This document shows, piece after piece, positions 19,793-33,361 of a DNA stretch of 64,000 nt. Below the pieces are notes generated by a model. The model searched no databases. It was not told the origin of the DNA and saw only the letters and a list, made by a program, of their open reading frames with translations. The stretch is from Caldilineaceae bacterium SB0661_bin_34 (GTDB taxonomy: Bacteria > Chloroflexota > Anaerolineae > Caldilineales > Caldilineaceae): assembly GCA_009841145.1 (NCBI GenBank), contig VXMJ01000088.1, positions 1-64,000 on the forward strand, written 5' to 3'. Made by a program: the position numbers and the translations under genes. Each line of letters opens with the position of its first letter. Position 1 is the stretch's first letter.

Positions 19793-20440
19793 GTGACCTC
19801 ACACCCTCCGGCCACGGGTCTGCACAGACTGCCCTCCGCCGCCTGCTGTCGGTTGGCGATGGCCATTCTGCTGGTCATGGCGCCTCTGCTTGCGCCAGGC
19901 CATCGCGTGCATGCGCAGGCGGACGCCACCGTGTCGATCACCGCTCCCGGCGAGGGCCAAACCGTAACCGGCGACTTGCAGGTCAGGGGCACAGTCCAGG
20001 GAACCGGCCTGCAAAGCTACGCTCTCTATTGGCGCGTGGCGGGAGAGGAAAGCGAGATCTACTTCAACGGTGGGCAGGAGGAAGTGAACGCATCAGTGCT
20101 TGGGGTATGGCGGGCAGGGGCCAACCCGCCGGGCGAGTACGAGATTCGGCTGGAAGCCCAATTCGAGGGCAGGGATCCGACCGAGACTATTGTGCGTTTC
20201 ACGCTGGCGGATGCCGTGGCAACGACGGGACAGGAACCGGAGACGGCCGCGACCATACCTGCAGAGGATCAAACCCTGAGGCAGTCGCTCGACCAATTGG
20301 CCGCCCGGGCTCGGCCTGCCGCGCTGGCCGCCTACTTGGCGCGCGGCATGCGGTTTGGTCTGACCGTGGCCTTGATCGTCCTCGCCTATTTCAGCGTCAA
20401 GTCCGTCGCCGTCTGGTTCCTCGGTGGCCGAAAATCATGA
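19793..20440 (+). CDS. Exported Ig-like single-pass membrane protein, unknown function
   Basis: A 215-residue protein starting at GTG. It has a signal-peptide-like N-terminus (hydrophobic ~22-36, cleavage near VHAQA), then a beta-rich domain of about 85 residues beginning VSITAPGEGQTVTGDLQVRG, which resembles bacterial Ig-like/fibronectin-like modules, a linker, and a C-terminal transmembrane helix (~185-205) ending in basic residues. It lies 16 bp after the DsbB-cytochrome gene, and its stop overlaps the pth start. No enzymatic motif is seen. A surface or periplasm-facing structural role is a guess from topology. Confidence 0.7.
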   Translation: MTSHPPATGLHRLPSAACCRLAMAILLVMAPLLAPGHRVHAQADATVSITAPGEGQTVTGDLQVRGTVQGTGLQSYALYWRVAGEESEIYFNGGQEEVNASVLGVWRAGANPPGEYEIRLEAQFEGRDPTETIVRFTLADAVATTGQEPETAATIPAEDQTLRQSLDQLAARARPAALAAYLARGMRFGLTVALIVLAYFSVKSVAVWFLGGRKS

Positions 20441-21084
20441 CTGCCGGACGCGGACTGGCAGTCCGGACCGATGCCGGCCGCTGGCTGGTGTTCGGCCTGG
20501 GCAATCCCGGGCGCAAGTATGCCCGGACGCCCCACAGCATAGGCTTGGAGAGCGTTGCGCAGTTGGCAGCCGACCTCCAGGTGCCCCGGCGCAAAAAGAC
20601 ATGCAAGGCCGTCTGGGGCGTCTGGCGGACCCACAGGTCCCCGTCGGCCGGGGAGGGGGACGTCCCGAACTCGGCCAGCGTCCTGTTCGCCACTCCCCAG
20701 GTCTACATGAACCTGAACGGATTCAGCGTGCAGCGGCTGATGCAGGCGGAACGGGTCAAGCCGTCCCAACTGCTCGTGGTGCACGATCATCTCGACCTGC
20801 CGCTGGGCAGGATTCGATTGCGCGCGCGCGGCGGTTCCGGCGGCAACCGAGGCGTTGAGTCCGTGATTGCCCAGCTGGGTACGCGGGAGTTCCATCGGCT
20901 CAGCGTGGGCGTGGGACGTCCGCCCGGCCGCATGGATGCCACGGCCTACGTGCTGCGTCCCTGGAACGCCGGCACGGAACAGGAAGCGGTGGTTCCGTTG
21001 CGCAGCCTTGTGGGGGATGCGATCGTATACTGGTTCCGGCACGGCCTTGAGCAGGCCATGAACAGGTACAACGGAGCGCCATGA
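20437..21084 (+). CDS. pth: Peptidyl-tRNA hydrolase
   Basis: A 215-residue Pth that cleaves peptidyl-tRNA released from stalled ribosomes. Family landmarks: FGLGNPGRKYARTPHSIG, with the catalytic His in TPHSIG (family consensus TRHNxG, so Asn is replaced by Ser), PQVYMNLNG, VVHDHLDLPLGRIRLR, and GGSGGNRGVESVI in place of the usual GGHNGLxS. The fold is clear, though two usually conserved polar residues differ. Start chosen at ATG 20437 (overlapping the previous stop), directly before the conserved core; a 30-codon N-terminal leader remains. Its own stop overlaps the mfd start (ATGA). Confidence 0.9.
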   Translation: MTAGRGLAVRTDAGRWLVFGLGNPGRKYARTPHSIGLESVAQLAADLQVPRRKKTCKAVWGVWRTHRSPSAGEGDVPNSASVLFATPQVYMNLNGFSVQRLMQAERVKPSQLLVVHDHLDLPLGRIRLRARGGSGGNRGVESVIAQLGTREFHRLSVGVGRPPGRMDATAYVLRPWNAGTEQEAVVPLRSLVGDAIVYWFRHGLEQAMNRYNGAP

Positions 21085-24000
21085 CCGAGACACAACCGAA
21101 TCCCCGGTCGGAGTTCTGGCCGGGGCTTGATGCACTCCTGCCCGATTGCAAGTCGGGCTCTTGGCGCGCTCCCGGGGTCCCGCAGGGGGTTCCCGAAACA
21201 GCCCGCTCCTTGGCTCTTGCCCTGTGCGCGCAACGCCTGTCTAGACCCCTGCTGGGCGTCGCGGCCGACGACGACCGGGCCCATCAGCTGCGCCAGGAGA
21301 TTCTGACCCTGCTGGGTTCCGGCAACGAATGGCCCAACCGGATTCTCTACCTGCCCAAGCCGGATGCCCGCCCCTACGAACGGATTCCCTGGACGGGTCA
21401 GACGCGGCAGGGCAGGCTGACCGCCCTGTCCGCATTGCTGGGCCGCGGTGACAGGTGCTGCCTGGTGACCTGCAGTGTGGAAGCCCTCATGCAGGTCACG
21501 CTGCCGCCGGGAGACCTGTTGAATTCACTGCACACCTACCGCGTCGGCGACTCGCATCCCATAACGGCCACGGCGCGCCGCTGGGTGGATGCAGGCTACA
21601 CGAAAGTCAACATGGTGGACGGCGCGGGTACGTTTGCGCAGCGCGGCAGCATCCTGGACATCTGGCCGGCGAACCTGCTTGCACCAGTGCGGCTGGACTT
21701 CTTCGGGGATGAAATCGAAACCATCAAGGCGTTCGATCCGCAGAGCCAGCGCAGTACGGAGCAGTTGGACATGGTGGTGGTCGGACCGGCCAGCGAGGCG
21801 CTGGCGCGGTATGGGCACGAGCTTCTGGCGCGTGTCGGGTTGCCGGACGGCACCGTCAATGCCGCGGCGCTGATGGATGTGCCGCCGTCGCAGCGCGGCC
21901 CGTTGCAGGATCCCTCCCTCTCCCTGTTTGTTCAGGAGGAAATTGCCGCCGAGGTCCGGAAACTGGCCGAGCTGGAAACCTTCGACGGCATCGAGTGGTA
22001 CCTGCCCTACCTGTACGCGGAACCCGCCTGTCTGCTGGACTATCTGGATCCGGGGGGACTGCTGATCCTTGACGACGGGGCGGCCTGTGAGCAGGCGGTC
22101 GCGGCCTTGGAGCGCGAGCAGGCGGAATTGCGCTCCGAACTTCTCCAAAGCGGGGATGTGCCCGCCGGGTTCGATTCCAGCCGGTTCTCCTACGACGACA
22201 TGCTGGAGCGCCTCGAGTCCCAGCGGCCGCTGCTGCTTGGCTACGGAGACCTGCAGGGCGTGCGCGACAGCGCAGTGCAGGGGGTGGGCCGGTGCTGCCG
22301 GTCCTTGGACCTCCAGCAGGATCCCCAGGCAGCGCGGCCCCAGACCATCCGCGCCTTGGCGGAGGAGGATGCAGCCGTTCTGATTGTGTCCCAGATGGGA
22401 GGCAAGGTGCAGGACATGCTCGAGGCTGCGGATCTGATGGCGGAGCCGGTGGCTTGCCTGGACCAGGAACCCGTGCCGGGACGGGTCCGGATCATGGAAG
22501 GTTCATTGCAGGGCGGATTCAGCCTCCACCACCCCGATCGGGCAGCGCCCGCGCTGCTGGTGATGACGGACACCGAACTGTTCGACGTGCAAAAGGTCTA
22601 TCGGCGGCGGCATCAGGTCAGGCACCAGGGTTACACTCCCGAACGCTTCTTTGCCGAAGTGGACCCTGGAGATCCGGTGGTGCACGTGGATTTCGGCATC
22701 GGGTCCTATGCCGGTCTGTCCAACCGCGCTGTGCGCGGTGTGCATCAGGAGTACATCCAGGTCGAATACCAGGCCGGGGACAAGGTGTTGGTGCCGGTGC
22801 ACCAAGCTGATCGCGTCAGCCGGTATGTCGGTCCGGAGGATCCGGTGTTGTCGCGGCTGGGGTCCAGCCGGTGGTCCACCGCGCGGGACAAGGTGCGCAA
22901 GGAAGTTCAGGAGATTGCCGAGGAACTGCTGGTGGTCTACGCCCACCGCGAAACGGCCACCGGCCGGGCGGCCGGACCCGACGAGTCGATGCAGATGGCC
23001 CTGGAGATGGCCTTTCCCTTCGACGAGACCCCCGACCAGTTGCAGGCCGTGGTCGATGTCAAGGCGGATCTTGAATCCGAACGCCACATGGATCGCCTCA
23101 TCGTGGGGGACGTGGGGTTCGGCAAGACCGAAGTGGCCCTGCGCGGGGCCTTCAAGATGGTGATGGACAGCCGCCAGGTGGCGGTGCTGGTTCCGACCAC
23201 GGTCCTGGCCCACCAGCACCATGCCACCTTTACCGACAGGATGCGCGACATGCCGGTCCGGATCGAGGTCCTGAGCCGCTTGCGTTCACCCGCCGAACGG
23301 CGCCGGGTCAAGACCGAACTGGCGGCCGGGACCGTGGACATTGTGGTGGGTACCCATGCCCTGCTGGCCAAGGACGTAAAGTTCCGCGATCTGGGTCTCC
23401 TGGTCATCGACGAGGAACAGCGGTTTGGTGTCCGTCAGAAGGAAAAAATCAAGCAGCTCAAGCCCACCGTCAACGTCCTGACCATGTCGGCCACGCCGAT
23501 CCCGCGCACGATGAACATGGGGTTGAGCGGTATCAGGGACATCAGTTACATCACGTCGCCGCCGGAGGAACGGTTGCCGGTGCACACCATCATGGCCCCG
23601 TACGACAGTACGCTGGTGCGGCGGGCCCTGGAGCGGGAACTGAAACGGGACGGCCAGGCGTTTGTGGTTACAGACCGCATCCGCGGCCTGGCGGAGTTGG
23701 CGGACGAAATCGCACGTCTGCTGCCCGGAGCGGTCATCGACATGGCGCACGGCAGCATGAAGGGGGATGAGTTGGAGGATGCCATGCTCCACTTCTCCCA
23801 GGGGGAGACCGATGTGCTGGTCTGCACCACCATCATCGAAAACGGCCTGGACATTCCCAACGCCAACACGATGATTGTCAACCATGCGGATCGCTTCGGC
23901 ATGGCCCAGCTCTACCAGTTGCGGGGCCGGGTTGGGCGTTCCCATCGCCGCGGCCACTGCTATCTCCTGTTCGCGGAGCGGGAGGACCTCAACTTCAACG

Positions 24001-24800
24001 CCGCCACCCGGCTGCGCCACATCGTCGAATCCAGCAACGAACTGGGAGCCGGATTCCGGATTGCCATGAGCGACCTGCAACTGCGCGGTGCCGGCGAGAT
24101 CCTCGGGGCCCGGCAAAGCGGCAGTATGGGCACCATTGGCCTGGACCTGTACTCGCGCCTGCTGGCCAATGCCGTGGAGAACCTGCGCATCACCGGATCG
24201 ACCGATCCGGATGGCGCCACGGGCGCTTCACTGAACGGCGCGGAGCCATCCGTCAAGGATCCCCTGGCCGACCCCGTCACCCTGTTGCTGCCTCTGGCCG
24301 CCCACATCCCGGACTGGTACATTGAGGACGGTGCCACCCGGTACCAGCTGTACCACCGGGTGGCGGGTCTGGCCAGTATCGAGGCCGAGAACGAATTCCG
24401 GCGGGAGCTGATTGACCGCTTCGGTTCCGTCAGCCAACGGGTGGACGCCGTGCCGGAGGAGATCGAAAACCTGCTGTATCAAATCCGGTTGAAGCGTGCT
24501 GCCGAGGAGGCCGACATCGAGTCCATTTCCACCCGCGACCCGGAGATCCTGATCAAACCCCGGACCGGGTTCGAGGATGCCCGGCACCGCATCCAGTCGA
24601 TGCTGAATCGGGTCATTAATGCGGACTTGACCATGGTCGACCTTACCTACCGTCCCTGGCGCGTGGGCCGGGAAGGCATCTACGTGTCCCTGAACAACAG
24701 GGATGGATGGCAGGAGACACTCTTGGAGATCGTGGTGCAGCTGGGCGTGTTCAGGGCGGAGGCGCGTGCGCTGGTCCAACGCCTGGTGGCGGCTGCCTGA
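21081..24800 (+). CDS. mfd: Transcription-repair coupling factor Mfd
   Basis: A 1239-residue superfamily 2 translocase that displaces stalled RNA polymerase and recruits UvrA. The N-terminal UvrB-like region contains [10 protein letters not shown]. The RNA-polymerase-interacting domain begins [22 protein letters not shown]. The RecG-like motor has Walker [55 protein letters not shown] and the TRG motif region. A C-terminal TRCF domain follows. The length is close to that of other Mfd proteins (~1150). Translationally coupled to pth. The next gene follows after 38 bp. Confidence 0.95.
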   Translation: MTETQPNPRSEFWPGLDALLPDCKSGSWRAPGVPQGVPETARSLALALCAQRLSRPLLGVAADDDRAHQLRQEILTLLGSGNEWPNRILYLPKPDARPYERIPWTGQTRQGRLTALSALLGRGDRCCLVTCSVEALMQVTLPPGDLLNSLHTYRVGDSHPITATARRWVDAGYTKVNMVDGAGTFAQRGSILDIWPANLLAPVRLDFFGDEIETIKAFDPQSQRSTEQLDMVVVGPASEALARYGHELLARVGLPDGTVNAAALMDVPPSQRGPLQDPSLSLFVQEEIAAEVRKLAELETFDGIEWYLPYLYAEPACLLDYLDPGGLLILDDGAACEQAVAALEREQAELRSELLQSGDVPAGFDSSRFSYDDMLERLESQRPLLLGYGDLQGVRDSAVQGVGRCCRSLDLQQDPQAARPQTIRALAEEDAAVLIVSQMGGKVQDMLEAADLMAEPVACLDQEPVPGRVRIMEGSLQGGFSLHHPDRAAPALLVMTDTELFDVQKVYRRRHQVRHQGYTPERFFAEVDPGDPVVHVDFGIGSYAGLSNRAVRGVHQEYIQVEYQAGDKVLVPVHQADRVSRYVGPEDPVLSRLGSSRWSTARDKVRKEVQEIAEELLVVYAHRETATGRAAGPDESMQMALEMAFPFDETPDQLQAVVDVKADLESERHMDRLIVGDVGFGKTEVALRGAFKMVMDSRQVAVLVPTTVLAHQHHATFTDRMRDMPVRIEVLSRLRSPAERRRVKTELAAGTVDIVVGTHALLAKDVKFRDLGLLVIDEEQRFGVRQKEKIKQLKPTVNVLTMSATPIPRTMNMGLSGIRDISYITSPPEERLPVHTIMAPYDSTLVRRALERELKRDGQAFVVTDRIRGLAELADEIARLLPGAVIDMAHGSMKGDELEDAMLHFSQGETDVLVCTTIIENGLDIPNANTMIVNHADRFGMAQLYQLRGRVGRSHRRGHCYLLFAEREDLNFNAATRLRHIVESSNELGAGFRIAMSDLQLRGAGEILGARQSGSMGTIGLDLYSRLLANAVENLRITGSTDPDGATGASLNGAEPSVKDPLADPVTLLLPLAAHIPDWYIEDGATRYQLYHRVAGLASIEAENEFRRELIDRFGSVSQRVDAVPEEIENLLYQIRLKRAAEEADIESISTRDPEILIKPRTGFEDARHRIQSMLNRVINADLTMVDLTYRPWRVGREGIYVSLNNRDGWQETLLEIVVQLGVFRAEARALVQRLVAAA

Positions 24801-24838
24801 CCGGGCTCCGGCCGGTGGCCGCAGCTGATCTTGGAACC

Positions 24839-26092
24839 ATGTCGGATCCCCTGCCTCCCCGCTCCGACGACACGCGGCCACGCAGCTACCGCGACGCGTC
24901 GGAGTTCGACGACTTCGACCGGACCCAGGATGAAATCAACCTGGTCCAAACCCGACGCGTGGTCGAGATCGACATGGAAGTGCACTCGGTCCAGACTCCC
25001 CGCACCCCGGATGCTGGAATCGAAATTCGGGGTCGGCTGCGCCGCCCCAGCCACGAAGTCTTCGGAGGTTGGCGGGAAGCCTTCGGGCGCATGAAGCTGC
25101 TGCCCTTCCTAGTGCCGGACCGGGTCGCTGCCCTGCCCGGGGCCGTCCTGCTGAGGCTGGTGGCCGCCCCACCCGGACCGAAGCCGGGAAATCCGACCAT
25201 CAACCTGGTCCTGTTCATTCTGACCATCCTTACGACTTTCTTCGTTGGGAGCCTGTACAGCCCCGATGTCCGGGCGACCGGGATGACCGATCTCTTGAAC
25301 CCGGCCAACCTGATTCAGGGTTGGCCGTTTGCGCTCACATTGCTTGCCATTCTCGGTATCCACGAACTGGGCCATTTCTTCGCCGCCCGGCACTACGGCA
25401 TTCCGGTCAGCCTGCCCTATTTCCTTCCGGTTCCGTTCGCATTCGGTACGCTCGGTGCGTTCATTCGACTGCGGGGGCCCATCGACGACCGGAGGAAACT
25501 GTTCGACGTTGGGGTAGCCGGTCCCCTGGCGGGCCTGGCCGTGGCCGTGCCGCTGTTGTTCGTCGGCCTACAGACAAGTGAACTGACCACCATCTCCGGC
25601 CAGGTCATGCTGGAGGGCAACAGCCTCCTGTACTGGGGCGCCAAGTACCTGGTGTTCAATGAGTGGCTGCCGGATTTCGCCACCGGCTTGGACGTGCACG
25701 TGGGGCCGATGGCCATGGCGGCCTGGATAGGTTTGCTGGCCACCGGACTCAACCTGCTCCCGGTGGGCAATCTGGACGGCGGCCACGTGGTGTTTTCACT
25801 GTTCGGCGGGCACGCCCGCTACTTCTTCCGCGGGACGCTTCTGTTGCTGGCCGTCCTGGGCATCGCCGGATTTGCCCCGCTGCAGGCCTACCTGCCGGCG
25901 TTGGAATACATCGGTTACACCGGCTGGCTAGTGTGGCTGTGGCTGATCATCCTGGTCATGGGACCGTCGCACGCCGTCACGCTGGACATGGTCACGGAAC
26001 TGGACGGCAGACGGCGCTGGATTGGATACGCGGTATTGCTTGTGTTTGTCTTGACATTCGTGCCGGTGCCCCTACGTGCCTTTGTATTCTGA
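24839..26092 (+). CDS. Site-2 protease-type (M50) membrane metalloprotease
   Basis: A 417-residue intramembrane zinc protease. After ~110 polar residues it is polytopic. The zinc motif HELGH (H175, E176, H179) is in a membrane helix, and the third ligand motif NLLPVGNLDGGH (Asp in LDGGH) is in a later one. The GPLAGL loop is also typical. Such proteins cleave transmembrane segments, often of anti-sigma factors or signalling proteins; the substrate here is unknown. No PDZ domain is evident, unlike RseP, and the layout is closer to plant EGY-like and cyanobacterial S2P proteins. ATG at 24839; the upstream frame overlaps mfd. Confidence 0.9.
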   Translation: MSDPLPPRSDDTRPRSYRDASEFDDFDRTQDEINLVQTRRVVEIDMEVHSVQTPRTPDAGIEIRGRLRRPSHEVFGGWREAFGRMKLLPFLVPDRVAALPGAVLLRLVAAPPGPKPGNPTINLVLFILTILTTFFVGSLYSPDVRATGMTDLLNPANLIQGWPFALTLLAILGIHELGHFFAARHYGIPVSLPYFLPVPFAFGTLGAFIRLRGPIDDRRKLFDVGVAGPLAGLAVAVPLLFVGLQTSELTTISGQVMLEGNSLLYWGAKYLVFNEWLPDFATGLDVHVGPMAMAAWIGLLATGLNLLPVGNLDGGHVVFSLFGGHARYFFRGTLLLLAVLGIAGFAPLQAYLPALEYIGYTGWLVWLWLIILVMGPSHAVTLDMVTELDGRRRWIGYAVLLVFVLTFVPVPLRAFVF

Positions 26093-26127
26093 CCGGGCCA
26101 CCGGCGCGTTTCCTTTGGAGTTGATTG

Positions 26128-29250
<3,123 letters not shown>

Positions 29251-29299
29251 AATCGCCTGCTGTTGAAACCTGCTGTTCACGCCATCCGGGAGCACACGC

Positions 29300-29587
29300 T
29301 TGAAAGGAATCCTCTACCTGAACGACGCGGAGATTGCGACCCTGGACGAAACCCGGATCTCGGTGTTCAAGACCTACGACGAAGATCCAATCCGGGTCAG
29401 CTACAGCACGCGTCGGCTGAATACCGGCAAGACCTTTGTGGAACTTGAGCGGCATCGCGTGATGCGCCTGAACCTGGAAGACGGCCGGGAGGCCGATGTG
29501 ATCTACCAGCATGCCTGTCTGGATGCCGAAGGCAAGTTGGTGGGAGTCCTGCGCGTGTTGGGAGACTTTCGGGACGGGCAGTCCTAA
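29300..29587 (+). CDS. Small protein of unknown function (95 residues)
   Basis: A 95-residue acidic protein starting at TTG, with GGGAG a few bases upstream. It is rich in beta-strand-like alternation (for example KTFVELERHRVMRLNLEDG) and has no signal, membrane segment or cysteine cluster (a single Cys). Codon use resembles the neighbours and there is a plausible ribosome-binding site, so it is probably real. It precedes the UvrD-family helicase gene, whose open frame extends back to its last codons, suggesting co-translation. Family not recognised. Confidence 0.65.
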   Translation: MKGILYLNDAEIATLDETRISVFKTYDEDPIRVSYSTRRLNTGKTFVELERHRVMRLNLEDGREADVIYQHACLDAEGKLVGVLRVLGDFRDGQS

Positions 29588-29673
29588 CCCGCCGCCATCC
29601 CGCGGGCGCGGGCCGTCCGCCATCGCATCTGCACGAGGCCGTCCTGGATTTCATACCGCCCGATGGCATCCGG

Positions 29674-31923
29674 TTGCGCGCCGGGCAAAAAGCGGTCCTG
29701 CGCTATGCCGGCGGACCGGCCGGCATCAGTGCCGTGCCCGGCAGCGGCAAGACCTTCACGCTGAGCCTGCTGGCCTGCAAGCTGATTGGAGATCTGGCGC
29801 GCGATCCCGACGCCGGTTCCGCCGAGGTGCTGGTCGTGACTTTCGCCCGGTCCGCAGCGGCCAACATTCGGCAGCGCATTCGGGAGTACCGGGCGGCCAT
29901 GGGCAGCCGGACCCCCGGTCTGGGCTATACCGTCTGCACTCTGCACTCCCTAGCCAACCGCATTGTGCGCGACCGGTCTGGCACCGTGGGGTTGGGTGCC
30001 GACTTCCGAGTGCTGGACGATCATGAGACCCAGGGGTTCATCCGGTCGTTCATTGGCGATGAAACGCAACGGGCCAAGGCTCTGGCCGCCGTGCTGTTCG
30101 AACAATCCCGCAGTGTCGACAATGCCAAGGTGTTCGGTCGGTTCCGGCGCGACCTTGAAAGTTGGATCTACACGCTGTTCAGGGAATTCAAGCTTCGCTC
30201 CCTGACACCGGAACGGCTGGCCTCGGTGCTGCGGGACCGCGGGGACCAGGTGGTCTGGTCCTTGATGCTGGACCTGTACGCCTCCTACCAGCGCCAGCTG
30301 CGGGAGCTGGACGCCGTGGACTACACGGATCTACTGCGTCTGGCAGTGGAGGCCCTGGAGCAGGATCCCGAACTGTGCAGCCACCTGGAGCGCAAGTGGC
30401 CGTTTGTCCTGGAGGACGAGGCACAGGACAGCAATCGCCTGCAGGAACGCATCATCGGTTGCTTGACACGCGGGCAGGGCAACTGGGTTCGCGTCGGGGA
30501 TCCCAACCAGTCGATTAGTACGACCTTTACCGGTGCCGACGCCAAACTGCTGCCCGCCTTCCTGGCGCGGACGGAAACCCGGCGCTACGAACTCCCCCAG
30601 TCCGGCCGGTGCGCGCGTCCGATTCTGGAGGCTGCCAATCATTGGATCACCTGGTCCCGCGAGTTCTACCGCCACTTCGCCAAAGTGGATCCCCTGGAGC
30701 CGCCGCTGATTGCACCGACTGATGCGGATGATCCCCAGCCGAACCCCCGGGGTTACGCCCCGCAGGTCTGCAGCTACCTGCCGGTGGGACGCCAACCCGC
30801 GGTGTGGGACGATACCTGCGATCGGATGGCGGATCTGATCCGGGATCGGTTGCGCCGTCCGGGGGCGGACACGTACTCCTGGGCCGTCCTCGTGCCGACG
30901 CAGCAGAAGGCCAATCAGGTGGTCGAGGCGCTCCGCGCCCGTGCGGTGCCCGTGGATGATTCCCTGGTTCGGATTTCCGATGCGCGCCGCATACTCATCG
31001 AAACCGTGGCCTACAGCCTGGACCTGGTGGCAAGTCCGAACCTCGCGGCCCTGGAAGCCGTGTGGCAGGCCGCCTACGCACCGGAACCGGAGCTGGTGGA
31101 AACGGAAGCTGTGGTGGAGCCGGAGGAAGTTCCGGGCATCGACAAGGCCGGGGAAGGCCCCACCGCCTTCGATACCTGGCTTGCATTGGAACCCGAGGGG
31201 TTCGATGCGTCGTCGGAGGCCAGCCAAGCGGCTTGGGATTTGCAGGCAGCGGTCCGCCGGTGGCTGGATGCAGTGTCGCTGCCACCGGACGAATTCGTGT
31301 TGTTGGCGGCGCAGGATTTGTTCGCAACCCCGTTTGAGCTGGCGGTCTGCTATTGCCTGGCCGGGCATCTTGGCGAGTACATGGCCCGCGAGCGCCACCA
31401 CGATTTCGCGAGTTGTTCAGCCCTGTTGAGGCGGGTTGCCTCTGGTGCGGAGAAAATTGAACTGCCGGATGAGGCCAGCACCTACAAGGCGGAGTCGGGA
31501 ACGGTCACCGTGTGTACCATGCATGGAGCCAAGGGTCTTGAGTGGGACCGGGTGTTTCTGCTCGGACTCAACAACTATGCGTTTCCCGCGGACCCCGAAA
31601 CCGATCAGTTCATGTCAAGGTTGTACTACGTCAAGGACCAATGGGATTTGCCGGCCGAGCTGATGGCCGTGGTCGACCACGCCTTGGATCAACGCCTGGA
31701 AGAGTTCATGCCCGGGGTCGCCACCCTCGACAACTGCGCGGCCTATGTGTCGGAACGGCTGCGGCTCCTGTATGTTGGTCTGACGCGGGCCCGCGAACAG
31801 GTGGTGCTGGTGCCCGACTGCGGCCGCAGCCGCAACCAAAATGCGCAGGCGGAGGCCCACCGGGAGCTTGACGACTACCTTGCCAAGGTGCATGCGGCCC
31901 ATGCGCAACCGGTCAGTGGTTGA
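29674..31923 (+). CDS. UvrD/Rep-family (superfamily 1A) DNA helicase
   Basis: A 749-residue SF1A helicase. Visible motifs: Walker A SAVPGSGKTFTLSLL (motif I), VTFARSAAANIRQRI (Ia), CTLHSLA, LEDEAQDSN (Walker B, motif II), VGDPNQSI (III), LPQSGRCARPI (IV), CTMHGAKGLEWDRVFLLGL (V) and RLRLLYVGLTRAREQVVLV (VI). It unwinds DNA 3'-5' using ATP. It lacks a fused nuclease domain. The start is uncertain: TTG 29674 is the nearest initiation codon, but the frame stays open upstream to the preceding small gene. The C-terminus is followed almost directly by a TnpB insertion but appears complete. Confidence 0.85.
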   Translation: MRAGQKAVLRYAGGPAGISAVPGSGKTFTLSLLACKLIGDLARDPDAGSAEVLVVTFARSAAANIRQRIREYRAAMGSRTPGLGYTVCTLHSLANRIVRDRSGTVGLGADFRVLDDHETQGFIRSFIGDETQRAKALAAVLFEQSRSVDNAKVFGRFRRDLESWIYTLFREFKLRSLTPERLASVLRDRGDQVVWSLMLDLYASYQRQLRELDAVDYTDLLRLAVEALEQDPELCSHLERKWPFVLEDEAQDSNRLQERIIGCLTRGQGNWVRVGDPNQSISTTFTGADAKLLPAFLARTETRRYELPQSGRCARPILEAANHWITWSREFYRHFAKVDPLEPPLIAPTDADDPQPNPRGYAPQVCSYLPVGRQPAVWDDTCDRMADLIRDRLRRPGADTYSWAVLVPTQQKANQVVEALRARAVPVDDSLVRISDARRILIETVAYSLDLVASPNLAALEAVWQAAYAPEPELVETEAVVEPEEVPGIDKAGEGPTAFDTWLALEPEGFDASSEASQAAWDLQAAVRRWLDAVSLPPDEFVLLAAQDLFATPFELAVCYCLAGHLGEYMARERHHDFASCSALLRRVASGAEKIELPDEASTYKAESGTVTVCTMHGAKGLEWDRVFLLGLNNYAFPADPETDQFMSRLYYVKDQWDLPAELMAVVDHALDQRLEEFMPGVATLDNCAAYVSERLRLLYVGLTRAREQVVLVPDCGRSRNQNAQAEAHRELDDYLAKVHAAHAQPVSG

Positions 31924-31973
31924 CGCCGGCCGATCACCAACATTGTTGTCCCGTTTACTGGTACTTCCTGGTC

Positions 31974-33356
31974 ATGAAGACAGCCAAGGTCACGCGCATC
32001 CTGCACAGCCAGGGTTTGCACAAGGCCAAGTTCGATCGGTTGGCGCGAATCGCTGCCCTGTGCGGACGCGTCCGCACCGATGCGTGGCAACGCTGCAGCG
32101 GCCTGTCCACGGCACAACAGTCGGCCTACGAGATCCGCAACACCTGGATGGCCGAGGGCTACGACTGGCACGGGCTCCCGGCCCGCCTGGGCAAGGCCAC
32201 CCTGGCGGACGCCTTGGGTGACATCCGGGCCAGTCGGGAAGCCGCCAAGGTGTCGGTCAAGAAGGCCATTTGGCACAGGACCCGCGGCGACGGCGCGGAG
32301 CGGCACCGCCTGTACGCCCTGTTGAAGCGCAACCGCTGGGATGAGGATTCCTTCCTGCACCGACAGATGCGCAAGAAGTGGAAGGGCGGCACATCGCACT
32401 GCACGAACCAGATTGTGGCCGACGCGGGCTCCTACACCACCAAGGTCTGGCACGGTCGGGCCTGGGTCTATCTGCAGGGTCTGGAACGCGGCCAGCGCCT
32501 TGCCATTCCGCTACGGGGCACACACCTGCCGACCGGCACCCTGCGGATCATTCTGCAGGACAACGGGCAGGTGGCGATCCACTACGCCATCGACGAAGAC
32601 ACCGCCTGCAGCACGAAGTCCTGCGGCACGGACACCATCGGCGTCGACAAGGGCTACACCGAAGCCTATGCCGACAGCGAAGGCGAACGGCACGGCGAAG
32701 GCTTGGGCGACCTGCTGGTCGCGGAGAGCGATGCCCGCAGGGCCAAGGGCGGATGTCGCAACCAGCTGCGTGCGGTTGAGCAGAAGCACCGCGAGGCCGG
32801 GCGCATCAAGAAGGCCGACAACATTCGCCGAAACAACCTCGGCAACCAGAAGTGGGACCGCCGACAGAAGAAGCACACGGCGCAGACGCGTGATTTTCTC
32901 TGCCATGCCGCCCACCGCGTCGTCGACCGCGCAGGTACCATCGCCTGCGAGGATCTGACGGCCCCCATGTCGTCGTCCAAGTACCGCCATCGCGACACCA
33001 ACCGCCGTCTGAGCGGCTGGGTCAAGGGCGTCATGGCCGACACCCTAACCTCGATATCTCGACGCAGAGGCACTGCGTTGGTGTTGGTGAACCCCGCCTA
33101 CACGTCGCAAATCGACTCCCGCACCGGCCTGTTGCAGGGCACGCGTCGCGGGGACCGGTTTTACGGCCTGGACGGAGTCGTGTTGGATGCGGACACCAAC
33201 GCCGCCCGCAACATCCTGCAGCGCATGTACGACGACGAGATTACGTTGTACATGCCCTTCCGCGAGGTCAAACGCCTGCTGCTGGATCGAAGCGGGACAA
33301 CGGATGGGACTGCTCATCCAGGACTCGAGCCTGCCAGGCAGTTGGCGCTGCCCTGA
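31974..33356 (+). CDS. tnpB: TnpB-family RNA-guided nuclease-like protein (IS200/IS605-type), zinc ribbon cysteines lost
   Basis: A 460-residue TnpB/OrfB relative. The split RuvC nuclease residues are present: D225 in GVDKGYTEAYAD, E326 in ACEDLT and the DADTNAARNI motif (D405/D407). The usual CxxC...CxxC zinc ribbon between the second and third motifs is replaced by a cysteine-free stretch (NPAYTSQIDSRTG to GDRFYGLDG). In characterised systems TnpB is guided by an omega-RNA from the element's 3' end. No TnpA transposase is adjacent, so it is a solitary element. It lies 50 bases after the helicase stop. Its GC content is similar to its surroundings. ATG 31974 begins the conserved MKTAKV start. 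Confidence 0.88.
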   Translation: MKTAKVTRILHSQGLHKAKFDRLARIAALCGRVRTDAWQRCSGLSTAQQSAYEIRNTWMAEGYDWHGLPARLGKATLADALGDIRASREAAKVSVKKAIWHRTRGDGAERHRLYALLKRNRWDEDSFLHRQMRKKWKGGTSHCTNQIVADAGSYTTKVWHGRAWVYLQGLERGQRLAIPLRGTHLPTGTLRIILQDNGQVAIHYAIDEDTACSTKSCGTDTIGVDKGYTEAYADSEGERHGEGLGDLLVAESDARRAKGGCRNQLRAVEQKHREAGRIKKADNIRRNNLGNQKWDRRQKKHTAQTRDFLCHAAHRVVDRAGTIACEDLTAPMSSSKYRHRDTNRRLSGWVKGVMADTLTSISRRRGTALVLVNPAYTSQIDSRTGLLQGTRRGDRFYGLDGVVLDADTNAARNILQRMYDDEITLYMPFREVKRLLLDRSGTTDGTAHPGLEPARQLALP

Positions 33357-33361
33357 CAGGC
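33329..33361 (+). ncRNA. Structured 3' end of tnpB, possible omega-RNA scaffold
   Basis: A two-part stem-loop straddles the tnpB stop: outer arms 33329-33333 and 33357-33361, inner arms 33337-33341 and 33348-33352 with a 6-base loop. A smaller stem (ggatg/catcc) lies just upstream at about 33302-33318. TnpB guide RNAs begin inside the 3' end of the gene and run to the element's right end, so this is a candidate scaffold. The exact right end and guide boundary are not determinable here. Confidence 0.35.

Noticed and set aside
26093..26127. T-box leader before glyQS
   Set aside because: Only 35 bases separate it from the M50 gene, too short for a T-box, and no specifier or antiterminator was seen.
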